Origin: Lachnospiraceae bacterium
GTDB lineage: Bacteria; Bacillota; Clostridia; Lachnospirales; Lachnospiraceae
Direction: 5' to 3'
DNA: 64,000 bases
NCBI GenBank assembly: GCA_022647575.1
Contig: JALCKY010000005.1
Coordinates: 184,370 to 248,369, forward strand
Of the stretch, positions 9,568-19,177 are shown piece by piece. Made by a program: the position numbers and the translations under genes. Each line of letters begins with the position of its first letter. The stretch's first letter is position 1. The notes beneath the pieces were generated by a model. The model searched no databases, had not been told where the DNA came from, and saw only the letters and a program-made list of their open reading frames with translations.

Positions 9568-11953
9568 TTTTCCCGGCTCCGACTGTAAGTTTGATTTTCC
9601 CGCGGCATCCTGTAAACAGCGTTCCGTCTTTCTGAGAAACAGCCTTTACAGCATCTGAAACCTTTGATACCTTTGAAGCCTTTGAGTCCCCGGCAATTCC
9701 TGCATTCCTGCTGTTCATGAGCTTCACCTGATAGGGATGTCCGCCCTTTGCGTCGATGGAAATAAGGCTGGCCTTTCTTTCAATTTCAAACCGTTCTTCT
9801 TCCGATCCGTCCGGTCCGGTGATGATGATGCTTTTCTTCGTTCCGTCCGCCGGACGGTATATCTTCAGAGTGACGTTTTCAGCATAGTCATATTCCGGTC
9901 CGTCATCATGCGCGCCTTCGGAAATGACGGAGTCCTGCTTCACCCAGAGAGGGAGTTCGCAGTACCCGAGCTTTTCCCTGAACCATTTTCCGCCTTCTCT
10001 TTCCTCGCCGGTGAAATAGTTCGTCCAGATGCCTTCGGGAAGATAGTACTCGGCGATGCCCTCTTCGTTCATGACAGGTGCGGTCAGAAGGCTGCTTCCG
10101 AGCATGTACTGCCGGTCAAGATAAGCGCAGGTGCGGTCTTCCGGGAATTCCATCACCATGCTCCGCATCATCGGGACTCCGTCGGCATGCGCCTCTTCCG
10201 CCGCCGCATAAAGGTACGGCATCAGGGACGCCTTGAGGCGGGTGAAAAAGCGGAGGACATCGACAGCCTCCTCGTCATAGGCCCACGGCACGCGGTAGGA
10301 AGTGCTGCCGTGCAGACGGCTGTGGGAAGAAAGCAGACCGAAGGCACACCATCTCTTATAGACATCCGGCGTAGAGGTTTTTTCAAAACCGCCGATATCA
10401 TGGCTCCAGAAGCTGAAGCCGGACATCAGGAGGGAAAGGCCGCCCCGCAGGCTCTGCTCCATGGCCGTATAGGTTGACCAGCAGTCCCCGCCCCAGTGGA
10501 CCGGAAACTTCTGCCCGCCCACGGAAGCTGAACGTGCAAACAGAACGGCATCTTTGGCCCCTTTCCTGCGGGCCAGAAGTTCATACACGCATTTGTTGTA
10601 AAGATAGGTATAGTAATTGTGCATCCTGACAGGATCCGCCCCGCTGAAATAAACGCAGTCCGTGGGAATCCGTTCGCCGAAATCCGTCTTGAAGCAGTCG
10701 ACTCCCAGATCGAGGAGTCCCGCAAGCTTCTCCTGATACCAGGCGGCTGCGTCCGGATTCGTGAAGTCGACAATGGCCATGCCCGGCTGCCACATATCCC
10801 ACTGCCAGACGGAGCCGTCCTTCCTTTTCAGGAAATATCCCTTCTCCATGCCTTCCTGAAAAAGGGAAGAAGCCTGGGCAATATAGGGATTGATCCATAC
10901 GCAGATGCGCAGGCCTTTCTGATGGATTCTTTCCAGCATTCCGGCAGGATCGGGAAAGATGCCGGCATCCCATGTAAAATCACACCAGTGAAATCCCTTC
11001 ATCCAGAAGGAATCAAAATGGAAGACGCTTAAAGGAATCTTTCTCTGCTCCATGCCGTCGATGAAGCTCATGACGGTTTTCTCATCATATTTCGTCGTAA
11101 ACGAAGTGGACAGCCACAGCCCGAAAGTCCAGGGCGCCGGCAGGGGTGCCCGTCCCGTCAGCTGTGTATAATGCCGCAGCACATCCTTCATGTCGGAGCC
11201 GCCGATGAAGAAATATTCCAGCGACTCACCGGGAACGGAAAACTGGACCTTGTCGACTGCATCGGTTCCGATTTCATAGGAAACCTTCCCGGTATGATTG
11301 ACCAGGATGCCGTAGGAACGGCTGGAAATATAGAACGGGATATTCTTGTAGCTCTGATCCGTGGACGTTCCGCCGTCTTCATTCCAGATGTCGATGCTCT
11401 GTCCGTTTTTCACGAACGGCGTAAAATGCTCGCCCAGTCCGTAGATCTGTTCCCCGACACCGATGGAGAGCCGCTGGCGCATATAGGCATCCGTATCTTC
11501 CGAACTGACGTAGCAGTCTCCTCGGTAATCCGTTTTCATATAGGCAAGGTCTTTCCCGGAAAATGAACATTTCTTCCGGCCCTGATAAAAGAAGGTGAAT
11601 TCCATCGCCGAACCATCGACGCGAAGTTCTGCCTCTCCGCTTTTCACCGTGATATTCTTCCGTTTCTCCCTGATGTCCGCCATCGCCTCCGGATCCGTGT
11701 TCAGTTCAAAACGGGGCCCGTCATCCTTCACGCCGAGATAATGGGATGCCTTCAGGGAAATGATGCCTTCGGCGGGCGTGCTCACTTCGATCGTCAGCAT
11801 CGCTCCGCCCAGCGTATCCCCTTTCTGCATAATGGCATGGGTGGGTGTATAGATCCTGATCCGGTCCGCATCTTTTTCGGTAAAGCTGATCTCCGCCGGT
11901 GCAAAGCAGGCACAGCCTTCTTTCTGAAGCCAACAGCCATTGCTGAATTTCAT
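9548..11953 (-). CDS. yicI: GH31 alpha-xylosidase (YicI type)
   Basis: 801 residues from the ATG at 11953, which follows GGAGGAAGCAAT; a longer reading to 11998 lacks such a site. The sequence tracks E. coli YicI closely: nucleophile Asp424 in CFKTDFGERIPTD, acid/base Asp490 in VHWGGDC, and the stretches GFSFWSHDIGGFEKT and CAFGLLSSHSRLHGS. YicI removes alpha-1,6-xylose from xyloglucan oligosaccharides and isoprimeverose, and these residues support the same activity. It is cytosolic, with no signal peptide. The C-terminal 60 or so residues form a Lys/Ser/Val-rich tail (SKASKVSKVSDAVKAV) that is not part of the usual fold. First gene of an operon with GH3 and lacI, divergent from the YesM-like kinase. 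Confidence 0.92.
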   Translation of the reverse strand: MKFSNGCWLQKEGCACFAPAEISFTEKDADRIRIYTPTHAIMQKGDTLGGAMLTIEVSTPAEGIISLKASHYLGVKDDGPRFELNTDPEAMADIREKRKNITVKSGEAELRVDGSAMEFTFFYQGRKKCSFSGKDLAYMKTDYRGDCYVSSEDTDAYMRQRLSIGVGEQIYGLGEHFTPFVKNGQSIDIWNEDGGTSTDQSYKNIPFYISSRSYGILVNHTGKVSYEIGTDAVDKVQFSVPGESLEYFFIGGSDMKDVLRHYTQLTGRAPLPAPWTFGLWLSTSFTTKYDEKTVMSFIDGMEQRKIPLSVFHFDSFWMKGFHWCDFTWDAGIFPDPAGMLERIHQKGLRICVWINPYIAQASSLFQEGMEKGYFLKRKDGSVWQWDMWQPGMAIVDFTNPDAAAWYQEKLAGLLDLGVDCFKTDFGERIPTDCVYFSGADPVRMHNYYTYLYNKCVYELLARRKGAKDAVLFARSASVGGQKFPVHWGGDCWSTYTAMEQSLRGGLSLLMSGFSFWSHDIGGFEKTSTPDVYKRWCAFGLLSSHSRLHGSTSYRVPWAYDEEAVDVLRFFTRLKASLMPYLYAAAEEAHADGVPMMRSMVMEFPEDRTCAYLDRQYMLGSSLLTAPVMNEEGIAEYYLPEGIWTNYFTGEEREGGKWFREKLGYCELPLWVKQDSVISEGAHDDGPEYDYAENVTLKIYRPADGTKKSIIITGPDGSEEERFEIERKASLISIDAKGGHPYQVKLMNSRNAGIAGDSKASKVSKVSDAVKAVSQKDGTLFTGCRGKIKLTVGAGKNEQRIQ

Positions 11954-12086
11954 ATTGCTTCCTCCGCAACTTTCGAATTTCCTACAGTGTATTCTCAATC
12001 CTCAGGAAGCGATACTGAAATAATTCCACCTTTTTTCTATAAAAATCAGCGTATTTTTCTTACCCCCGTTGGTGTATCCTATAATT

Positions 12087-13745
12087 ATGAAGACAAAACT
12101 CCGCAAATTTTTCGGGTATTTCAAGAACAGCCGGGTCATCCTGCTGGTGTTTCTTTTATGCGCCGCGGCTCCTGTCCTGATCCTGGGCTTCTTCTTCGTC
12201 CATTCCGCCGCAGGACAGATGTCCGAAGAGCATCAGTCGCTCACGGAGCAGACAGCGCAGCGCGTCCGTTCCATTCTCTTCGACCTGACGACCTCCGTCT
12301 ATACGATCAGCGACTCCGCCTTATCCGGGAGCGAATGCATGTATCTCTTCGCATCCGACATGAGCAGCGACACGAACCAGCTTTATTATCAGGACATTTC
12401 CGCCTCTCTGGCCAATCTTGCGGAAAACAACGCTTCGATTTCCTCCGCCCATATCTATACGGACAATCCCGCCATTCCCGACAATACCTATATCACTTAC
12501 GATTCCGGTCATTACGGAAATGAAGAATGGTACCGGAAACTGACCAATGATTCCTGGAGCGAATGGATACTGCTGTCCAATTCCAATCCCATCAACCAGG
12601 ATAAGAACCAGCTGTCCCTGATCCGCCGGATTCCGATCGTCTCTCCCGCCTATACGGCTTACCTGGTGATCCGGCTCGACAGCAACAACATGAAAAACCG
12701 TATCGGTGAAGACAGCCACCGGATTTACATCACCCTGGAAGACGGTACGATCGTCTATTCCTCCGGTGCAGAAGCCAAAGGCGAAATACTTTCATTGCCT
12801 GAAGACTACAGCGGCGAAAATGAATACATCGGCCGCACGAAGGCAGACGGCGCGCCTGTCCTCAGCGTCCTGCGCACGCTTCTGCCCTATCGTTCGGACA
12901 GCAAGTTCATCATCGAGGCCTGCGACCTGTCGGCATTTTCCGGCATCGCCCGGATTACAGACTACTATCTGGTCATCATCGCCATTGCCATTGCCACCAT
13001 CATAGCGGTCATTTTATTCTTCTCGAAAAAACTGGCACGTCAGGAGCTGATCAATAAACAGCAGGAAATGGAATTCAAGATGCTCTCTGCGCAGATCAAT
13101 CCTCATTTCCTGTACAACACCCTGGAAACGATCCGCATGCAGGCACTGATGAGCCAGAACAGGGATGTTGCGCAGTCGATCAAGCTCCTGGGAAAATCCA
13201 TGCACTATGTCCTTGAGAATACCGGAACGCACATGACAACCCTGGAAAAAGAACTGGACCATGTAAAGACTTACCTCATGATCCAGCAGATCCGCTTCGG
13301 GGACAGGATCAACTTCACCTTTGAAATAGATCCCGAAATTCACCCCGAGACCTATCCGATCCTGCCGCTGCTCCTTCAGCCGATCGTGGAAAATGCCGTC
13401 GTCCACGGACTCGAAGACAATACGAAGCAGGGTTTTCTGAAAATAGGGGCTGCTTCCGATGATTCATTCCTGCACCTGTCCGTCCGTGACAGCGGACGCG
13501 GAATGACGGAAGAAGAGCTTGCCGCCGTAAGAAACCGGATTGACAATGCAGGCACGGAACCGGACGTACCGCATTCCAGCATCGCCCTTTACAATATCCG
13601 GCAGCGCATCCTCTTGTGCTACGGCATCAAGTCCTCGATGACCGTCGACAGCAGCCCGGGGATGGGAACCTGCGTCACGCTCACGCTTCCCCATCCGTCC
13701 AAGACACGAAAGAAACAGAAGGAGAACTTATGGAACAGAACATGA
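12087..13745 (+). CDS. Sensor histidine kinase, YesM/LytS type
   Basis: 552 residues from ATG 12087. A membrane segment (about 14-36), an extracellular sensor domain (about 40-290), a second membrane segment (about 297-318), then a HisKA_5 domain with AQINPHFLYNTLETIRM and a HATPase domain (PIVENAVVHGLEDN, DSGRGMTEEEL). It pairs with the overlapping YesN-like regulator; the two genes share 16 bases. The pair is expected to sense an extracellular sugar and switch on the adjacent importer and glycosidases. A TATAAT lies one base before the ATG and there is no good ribosome binding site; a TTG 18 bases upstream (12069) is an alternative start with no better site. Confidence 0.9.
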   Translation: MKTKLRKFFGYFKNSRVILLVFLLCAAAPVLILGFFFVHSAAGQMSEEHQSLTEQTAQRVRSILFDLTTSVYTISDSALSGSECMYLFASDMSSDTNQLYYQDISASLANLAENNASISSAHIYTDNPAIPDNTYITYDSGHYGNEEWYRKLTNDSWSEWILLSNSNPINQDKNQLSLIRRIPIVSPAYTAYLVIRLDSNNMKNRIGEDSHRIYITLEDGTIVYSSGAEAKGEILSLPEDYSGENEYIGRTKADGAPVLSVLRTLLPYRSDSKFIIEACDLSAFSGIARITDYYLVIIAIAIATIIAVILFFSKKLARQELINKQQEMEFKMLSAQINPHFLYNTLETIRMQALMSQNRDVAQSIKLLGKSMHYVLENTGTHMTTLEKELDHVKTYLMIQQIRFGDRINFTFEIDPEIHPETYPILPLLLQPIVENAVVHGLEDNTKQGFLKIGAASDDSFLHLSVRDSGRGMTEEELAAVRNRIDNAGTEPDVPHSSIALYNIRQRILLCYGIKSSMTVDSSPGMGTCVTLTLPHPSKTRKKQKENLWNRT

Positions 13746-15280
13746 TTCACGTACTGCTTGCGGATGACGAACAGATTGTCCGGAACGGACTGAAATACAT
13801 CATTGACTGGGAAGAAGCCGGCTTCTGCATCTGCGGCGAAGCAGGCGACGGCGAAGAAGCCCTTTCGAAGATCCGGAGCCTGCAGCCCGAACTGGTGTTG
13901 ATCGATATCCGGATGCCGAAGCTTTCCGGAACCGAACTGATTGAAAAAGCCCGGGAGGAAGGCTACAGCGGGGAATTCATCATCCTCAGCGGGTATTCCG
14001 AATTCTCCTATGCGCAGACAGCCATCCGCAACGGCGTCGCCTATTATCTGACGAAGCCGATCGACGAAGATGAACTGGCGCTTGCCCTGAAGGAAATCAA
14101 AAAAAGGATTCTGGAAAAAAAAGATTCCACCCGTTCCCTTGAGCAGTACCGTCAGAAGGCCAAGCCTTCCGTCATTGCCGACCTTCTGACCGGCTCCGAT
14201 TTCAATCCGGCGCTGAACTATGCGGAAATGGGACTCCTTGCCCCGGTCTACCAGGCCGCCGCCTGCGAATGGTTTTCCGACCAGTACCATTCCTACAGTT
14301 TTCTTGACCTGCTCCGCGTAAGCAATGAGAAGGAGGATGCCTTCGAGCATATCGTCCTCGACGGCCATGATGTCCTTCTGCTGAAGGGCACTTCCGCGCT
14401 TGAACGCTTCAGCCGCATTCTCCGGTATTATGAAGACGGGCCTCAGAAGGGTTCGCCTCTGGACGGCATTTTCCTGGTCTACGGACCGTCTGTGACCGGG
14501 CTGGAAAAGATCCGCGATTCCTACCATGCCTGCACGGAACTGCTCGGCCGCCGCTTCTTCTGCGATGAGAACCAGCATGTCCTTTCCTATGATCAACTGC
14601 CGGAAGCTTCGGCCTCGTCAGCCGGACTCAGTTCCGGAACCGGACAGTCCTACAGCGAACAGCTGGTCAACTATATCCAGTCCTACAACCGCCGCGAGAT
14701 TTCCGAAACCCTGAACAGCCTCCGCACCATGCTTTACAACAGCGGAGAGGATATCCGGAAAATCAAATATTTCCTCGCCGATATTTTCCTGGAAATAAAG
14801 TCGGCCATCCTTGCCCGCTACAAAGGCATCCAGATACCGTTTGACTCCAATGCGGACATTCTCGAGACCATCGAAAATAAAAAGTATCTTTATGAGATCC
14901 TGCTGTTCTTTTCCGAACAGTTCGAAATGATCGTCAGCACCATCGGCAACAACTCCAGCGACAGCGTCTTTGACGATATCGTCTACTACATTGCCCACAA
15001 TTACAGCCAGCCTCTGAAGCTGGAATCCATGGCCCCGCTCTTCGGCTACAACAGCTCCTATCTGGGAAAGCTTTTCGCCCAGAAGACCGGCGTCAGCTTC
15101 AATACCTACCTGGATACGCTGCGCGTGCGCCGGGCCACCCAGCTGCTGGATGAAACGAATCTCAAAGTCTATGAAATCGCCTCTCAGGTCGGCTATAAAA
15201 ACGTGGACTATTTCCATCAGAAATTTAAGAAGCAGATGAACATGAGCCCGGCTGAATACCGGAACCGCAGCACTTCCTGA
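13730..15280 (+). CDS. AraC-type response regulator, YesN family
   Basis: 516 residues from ATG 13730, chosen because AAGGAGAACTT precedes it and the receiver domain starts at once (IHVLLADDEQIVRNGLK). An N-terminal receiver domain with phospho-acceptor Asp in LVLIDIRMPKLSG, a long middle region (about 130-410), and a C-terminal AraC/XylS DNA-binding domain with two helix-turn-helix units (YNSSYLGKLFAQKTGVSF and YEIASQVGYKNVDYFHQKF). It is the partner of the overlapping kinase. A likely target is the pair of direct repeats at 21124-21154 between the importer operon and yesL. Confidence 0.92.
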   Translation: MEQNMIHVLLADDEQIVRNGLKYIIDWEEAGFCICGEAGDGEEALSKIRSLQPELVLIDIRMPKLSGTELIEKAREEGYSGEFIILSGYSEFSYAQTAIRNGVAYYLTKPIDEDELALALKEIKKRILEKKDSTRSLEQYRQKAKPSVIADLLTGSDFNPALNYAEMGLLAPVYQAAACEWFSDQYHSYSFLDLLRVSNEKEDAFEHIVLDGHDVLLLKGTSALERFSRILRYYEDGPQKGSPLDGIFLVYGPSVTGLEKIRDSYHACTELLGRRFFCDENQHVLSYDQLPEASASSAGLSSGTGQSYSEQLVNYIQSYNRREISETLNSLRTMLYNSGEDIRKIKYFLADIFLEIKSAILARYKGIQIPFDSNADILETIENKKYLYEILLFFSEQFEMIVSTIGNNSSDSVFDDIVYYIAHNYSQPLKLESMAPLFGYNSSYLGKLFAQKTGVSFNTYLDTLRVRRATQLLDETNLKVYEIASQVGYKNVDYFHQKFKKQMNMSPAEYRNRSTS

Positions 15281-15348
15281 AACGGATCTCTGATCCATCA
15301 TCGCGCGGCGTTTTCCGGAATTCTTTTCCTGATCCGGTTTCCTGTCTT

Positions 15349-17358
15349 TCAGACTGTTTTGAGGATCAGGACATCCTTCGGTCCGAGAACATAACTTCCC
15401 GGCTTTCTTTCCTCATTCTTCAGAGCGTCCCAGGCAGCCCAGGGAAGCTCAATCGTCTGCTCCTCACTGCTGTGGTTCAGGATGAAATACCAGGTTCCCT
15501 TGTCATTCACCCGGCTGCAGGCCTCGACTCCCTCCGGCACATCAAGCACCGGCGTGATTCCCGCTTCGCTGCAGATATCCCGGCACAGCGTCCTGTAAAA
15601 TTCATCGGAAGAAGCCGTTCCGACGTAATAAGCCTTTCCGTTTCCAAATGAATTCTTCGTGACGGCGGGCATACTCTGATAGAAATCGGAGCCGTATCCC
15701 GAATCATCCAGCCTCCGGGCATGTTCCGTATGAATCAGGTCGCAGATAATCTCTGCCGGATACTCCCTGCCGTGATAGGAAAATGAATTCCGCATTCCCG
15801 GCAGAAGGCCGTCGCTTTCCTCGACCCAGATTCCCAGAATATCCCTCAGCTTTCCGGGATATCCTCCCAGGGTCACCTGATCGTTCTCATCAACGATTCC
15901 GCTCATAAAGGAAGTGACGAAGGTTCCCCCGTTCTTCGTGAAGCTGCGGATCTTCTCATCCTCTCCCGTCCGCACCATGAACATGGCCGGCGCAAAGATG
16001 ACCCGATAGGGTGAGAAATCATCCTCAGGCGAAAGGATATCCGTATTGATGTTCAGCTCCCGCAGCGCCCGGTAAAAACGCCGGACTTCCGTCAGGTATT
16101 CAAAATCCTGCGACGGACCGGACATCCAGTCCACGGCCCACCAGTTGTCCCAGGTAAAAAGGATTCCGACTCCGGACGGCGTGCGTGCCCCCAGCGTTCC
16201 GTCCCCGAGTGTTTCCAGTTCTTTTCCCAGCTTCGCAACCTCGCGGTAGACCCTGGTATTTCCCGTACCCGTATGATCGATGACCGCTCCGTGAAACTGT
16301 TCATACCCGCCGCGGCTTTTGCGCATCTGGAAGAACATGACCGTATCGGCTCCGTGCGCGACAGCCTGCCAGCTCCAAAGACGCATGACGCCCGGCCGCT
16401 TCAGTTCATTATAGGGCCGCCAGGCCGCCGTGCCCGGCGTCTGCTCCATCAGGGCAAAGGAACGTCCGCCCTTTACGCCGCGCATCAGATCATGCGGCAT
16501 GGCGATGTCCGCCCAGACATCCGAGTTCGTCGGATAATTATCCCAGGAAATGAAATCCATTTCCCCGGCCCATTTCTGATAATCCAGTCCCTTGAAAAAT
16601 CCCATCAGGTTGGTCGTGACCTGCGCATCCGGAATCTCTTTTTTGATGGCATCCCGCTCCAGCTTAAAGCATTCCAGCAGAGAATCCGACTGGAAGCGCC
16701 GGTAATCGAGGGAAATGACCGGATACCTCGAATGCCTCTCATCATCGCACTCGCTCCGTAAATCCGGCACGGTGATTTCATCCCAGTCATAGAACGTATG
16801 GCTCCAGAAGGCGGTGTACCAGGCCTCGTTCAGAGCCTTGAGCGTCCCGTATTTTTCCTTGAGCCACAGCCGGAATGCCGCGGCGCAGCTGTCGCAGAAA
16901 CATTCTCCGCCGTACTCATTGCACACATGCCACGCTTCGATGTTTTCAAAAGTGCGGTAGCGGCGCGCCAGGGTGCCGGCCAGAGCGGCCGACAGCCGCC
17001 GGTAATTCGTGCTGTTCGGACAGGAATTATGCCGCTGCCCGTATCTTCTTCCGATTCCCCGGAAATCCGTACGCAGAACGTCCGGATATTTTTCTGCCAT
17101 CCAGGCCGGATGGACTGCGGTCGAAGTCGCCATGATAACATGAAGATGGTTCTTTCGAACCATCTCCATTATCCTGTCCAGCCGGCTGAAATCGTACCTG
17201 TCCTCCGAGGGCTGGATTTCAGCCCAGGAGAACACATTCAGCGTTACCGTATCGATGCCTGCATTTTTCAGCAGCTTCATGTCATCCGGCCAGATTTCTT
17301 CCGGCCACTGCTCGGGGTTATAATCCCCGCCGTAAAGGATCTTGTTTATTTTCTTCAT
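15349..17358 (-). CDS. GH42 beta-galactosidase
   Basis: 669 residues starting KKINKILYGGDYNPEQWPE, the standard GH42 N-terminus. The acid/base Glu148 sits in WHVCNEYGG and is followed by the metal-binding cysteines of CFCDSC; the nucleophile Glu is in ALMEQTPGTAAW. A trimerisation domain (about 400-600) and a small C-terminal beta domain follow. Cytosolic; removes terminal beta-galactose from imported oligosaccharides. I start it at ATG 17358 after GGAGAG; GTG 17367, which overlaps the TAG of the binding-protein gene by one base, is also possible. It is the last gene of the operon permease-permease-binding protein-GH42. With GH31 and GH3 it fits galactosylated xyloglucan side chains; arabinogalactan or galactan oligosaccharides are alternatives. 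Confidence 0.93.
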   Translation of the reverse strand: MKKINKILYGGDYNPEQWPEEIWPDDMKLLKNAGIDTVTLNVFSWAEIQPSEDRYDFSRLDRIMEMVRKNHLHVIMATSTAVHPAWMAEKYPDVLRTDFRGIGRRYGQRHNSCPNSTNYRRLSAALAGTLARRYRTFENIEAWHVCNEYGGECFCDSCAAAFRLWLKEKYGTLKALNEAWYTAFWSHTFYDWDEITVPDLRSECDDERHSRYPVISLDYRRFQSDSLLECFKLERDAIKKEIPDAQVTTNLMGFFKGLDYQKWAGEMDFISWDNYPTNSDVWADIAMPHDLMRGVKGGRSFALMEQTPGTAAWRPYNELKRPGVMRLWSWQAVAHGADTVMFFQMRKSRGGYEQFHGAVIDHTGTGNTRVYREVAKLGKELETLGDGTLGARTPSGVGILFTWDNWWAVDWMSGPSQDFEYLTEVRRFYRALRELNINTDILSPEDDFSPYRVIFAPAMFMVRTGEDEKIRSFTKNGGTFVTSFMSGIVDENDQVTLGGYPGKLRDILGIWVEESDGLLPGMRNSFSYHGREYPAEIICDLIHTEHARRLDDSGYGSDFYQSMPAVTKNSFGNGKAYYVGTASSDEFYRTLCRDICSEAGITPVLDVPEGVEACSRVNDKGTWYFILNHSSEEQTIELPWAAWDALKNEERKPGSYVLGPKDVLILKTV

Positions 17359-17366
17359 ACTCTCCA

Positions 17367-19151
17367 CTATTTCGTGCTGGCATAGGAGGCGAACTTATCC
17401 TGGCAGTTCTGCTTGTCAACCGCAAGCACCTGATCATAGCCAAGTCCGTTGACCGTGTCCTGCATATCCTTGAGGTCGGCATTGAATTCATCTTCGCTTG
17501 CCGCAAATACCATCTGCCAGGAATCCTGGACAATGATCTGCTTGCACTGTTCCTTGATCGTGCTGATTTCCGTTTCATATTCCGGAATGGCGTAATTGCT
17601 TCCCGGAACGACCGTCAGCATCTTTTTGTCGTTAAGATATTCGATAGCCGTCTTGGCATTGTCGTAATGGGAAGACCAGTCTTCGGAAAGCTTCGTCGCC
17701 GTCTGCTTCTGGTAATCATCCCACCGCGAATAGTTGTAGCAGATGCCCGTATCCGGATCGCAGTCGACCAGTCCGAGAGCCTTATAGTTCAGAGCGGAAA
17801 CACCGTCTTTCCAGGTACCCGAGCCCCAGTCAGAGGGAACCTGCAGGCCGTCCGTCATCTTGACGAATGCTTCGACGCCGAAATCTGTCAGCTTCGGTGT
17901 ACCGCTTTCGTTCGTCCATGTCATGCCTTCCGGACCGCAGCTGGAACCTGTCTGAGCGCAGGAATCCTCCACGCCTTCCGGAGAATACAGCCAGTCGATG
18001 AAGTCAGCGATACGCTGCGGATCCTTGGCCTGTGAACCGATCATCATGCCGTTCCCCATTTTTCCAAGAGTATAGGAGCCGTAGGAAAGACACTTCATAT
18101 CATCGATGACTGCTGTCTCAAAGCCTTTGCCTGCTGCCGTATTGTCCGTCGAATTGTAATAGCCTGCTCCCAGCCACGGCCAGAAGGAATACAGGATCTG
18201 TCCGCTTGTGTATTTCGCATTCAGGGTATCGAAGTTCTGGGTCGTGGACTCAGGATCGACCAGGCCTGCCTGGTTGGCATCAAAGAGGAACTTCAGAGCC
18301 TTCACGTAAATGCCGTCGCTGTCGATAACGCTCTGTACATCCTTTGTAGAGCTGTCTGCCAGGGCGAAGCCGACCGGCTCATAGCCGTAGAGAGCTGCCA
18401 GGGCACCGGCATTCTGCATGATGTCTCCGTCCCAGTCCTTGAAGAGGGATAAGGCATAGCACTGTTTTCCGTCCGCTGTCGTTCCGGCTTTATCCTGCAT
18501 CTGCTTGAGCACAGTCAGGAGGTCATCCATATTCTTCATTTCCGGATAGCCGACTGCCCCGTAGACATCCCAGCGGAGTGAAGGAGCATCCGTAGGATCG
18601 GTAGCCTCGCAGGGCTCCGTAGCCGGCTGGGTGGAAACCTCGCTGGGCACCGCCCACATGCCGTCCTTGCCGGCCAGAGCACTTGCTCCGGTAATGGCAT
18701 CCTTGTATTTCTGAAGATTCGTGCAGCTGCCGATGTAATCCGACATATCCAGCACCAGACCGGCGCTGACCATATCGGACAGACGGTTGGAATCCAGATT
18801 CGTGATGATGAGATCACCCAGGTTTCCGTTCGCCGAACGCGTCTGGTAAAGCGTATCGCCGCCGCCGGCAACGTTCGGGGCAATGATGTTGAGCTTCATA
18901 TTGAACTTGTCCTTGACGATTTTTGCGAACCATCCAGACTGCTCGCCCTGGAAGTTTGCCTGTGAATCGAAGACATCGATGGTGATTTCATCGGTATACG
19001 GACCGCCGTGCTGTGATCCCGAAGCCGTCGTCGTGCCGCCCGCAGCGGCCGTGCTTCCCGCATCGGAAGAACCGCAGCCCGTCAGCAGGCCTGTCATCAT
19101 TGCCGTACAGAGTGCAGCTGTCAAAACCCTTTTAATCAGTTTCCCTTTCAT
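17367..19151 (-). CDS. Sugar ABC transporter lipoprotein (LplA-like)
   Basis: 594 residues from ATG 19151, which has AAAGGAGAAG in front. An upstream ATG at 19181 overlaps the permease stop by four bases (ATGA) and adds only ten basic residues. A lipoprotein signal peptide ends in LLTGCGSS, followed by a Ser/Thr/Ala/Gly linker and a large type-II solute-binding fold of the length seen with LplA/YtcQ proteins. It captures an oligosaccharide at the cell surface for the two permeases encoded just upstream. No ATPase is encoded nearby, as is usual for this class, which shares an MsmX-type ATPase from elsewhere in the genome. Confidence 0.92.
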   Translation of the reverse strand: MKGKLIKRVLTAALCTAMMTGLLTGCGSSDAGSTAAAGGTTTASGSQHGGPYTDEITIDVFDSQANFQGEQSGWFAKIVKDKFNMKLNIIAPNVAGGGDTLYQTRSANGNLGDLIITNLDSNRLSDMVSAGLVLDMSDYIGSCTNLQKYKDAITGASALAGKDGMWAVPSEVSTQPATEPCEATDPTDAPSLRWDVYGAVGYPEMKNMDDLLTVLKQMQDKAGTTADGKQCYALSLFKDWDGDIMQNAGALAALYGYEPVGFALADSSTKDVQSVIDSDGIYVKALKFLFDANQAGLVDPESTTQNFDTLNAKYTSGQILYSFWPWLGAGYYNSTDNTAAGKGFETAVIDDMKCLSYGSYTLGKMGNGMMIGSQAKDPQRIADFIDWLYSPEGVEDSCAQTGSSCGPEGMTWTNESGTPKLTDFGVEAFVKMTDGLQVPSDWGSGTWKDGVSALNYKALGLVDCDPDTGICYNYSRWDDYQKQTATKLSEDWSSHYDNAKTAIEYLNDKKMLTVVPGSNYAIPEYETEISTIKEQCKQIIVQDSWQMVFAASEDEFNADLKDMQDTVNGLGYDQVLAVDKQNCQDKFASYASTK

Positions 19152-19177
19152 TTTTCTTCTCCTTTGTAAGTTCTCTT

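Noticed and set aside
12080-12085. TATAAT as the promoter of the YesM-type kinase
   Set aside because: It is one base before the ATG, the -35 position matches poorly, and no later start codon would keep the membrane segment; kept only as a remark.
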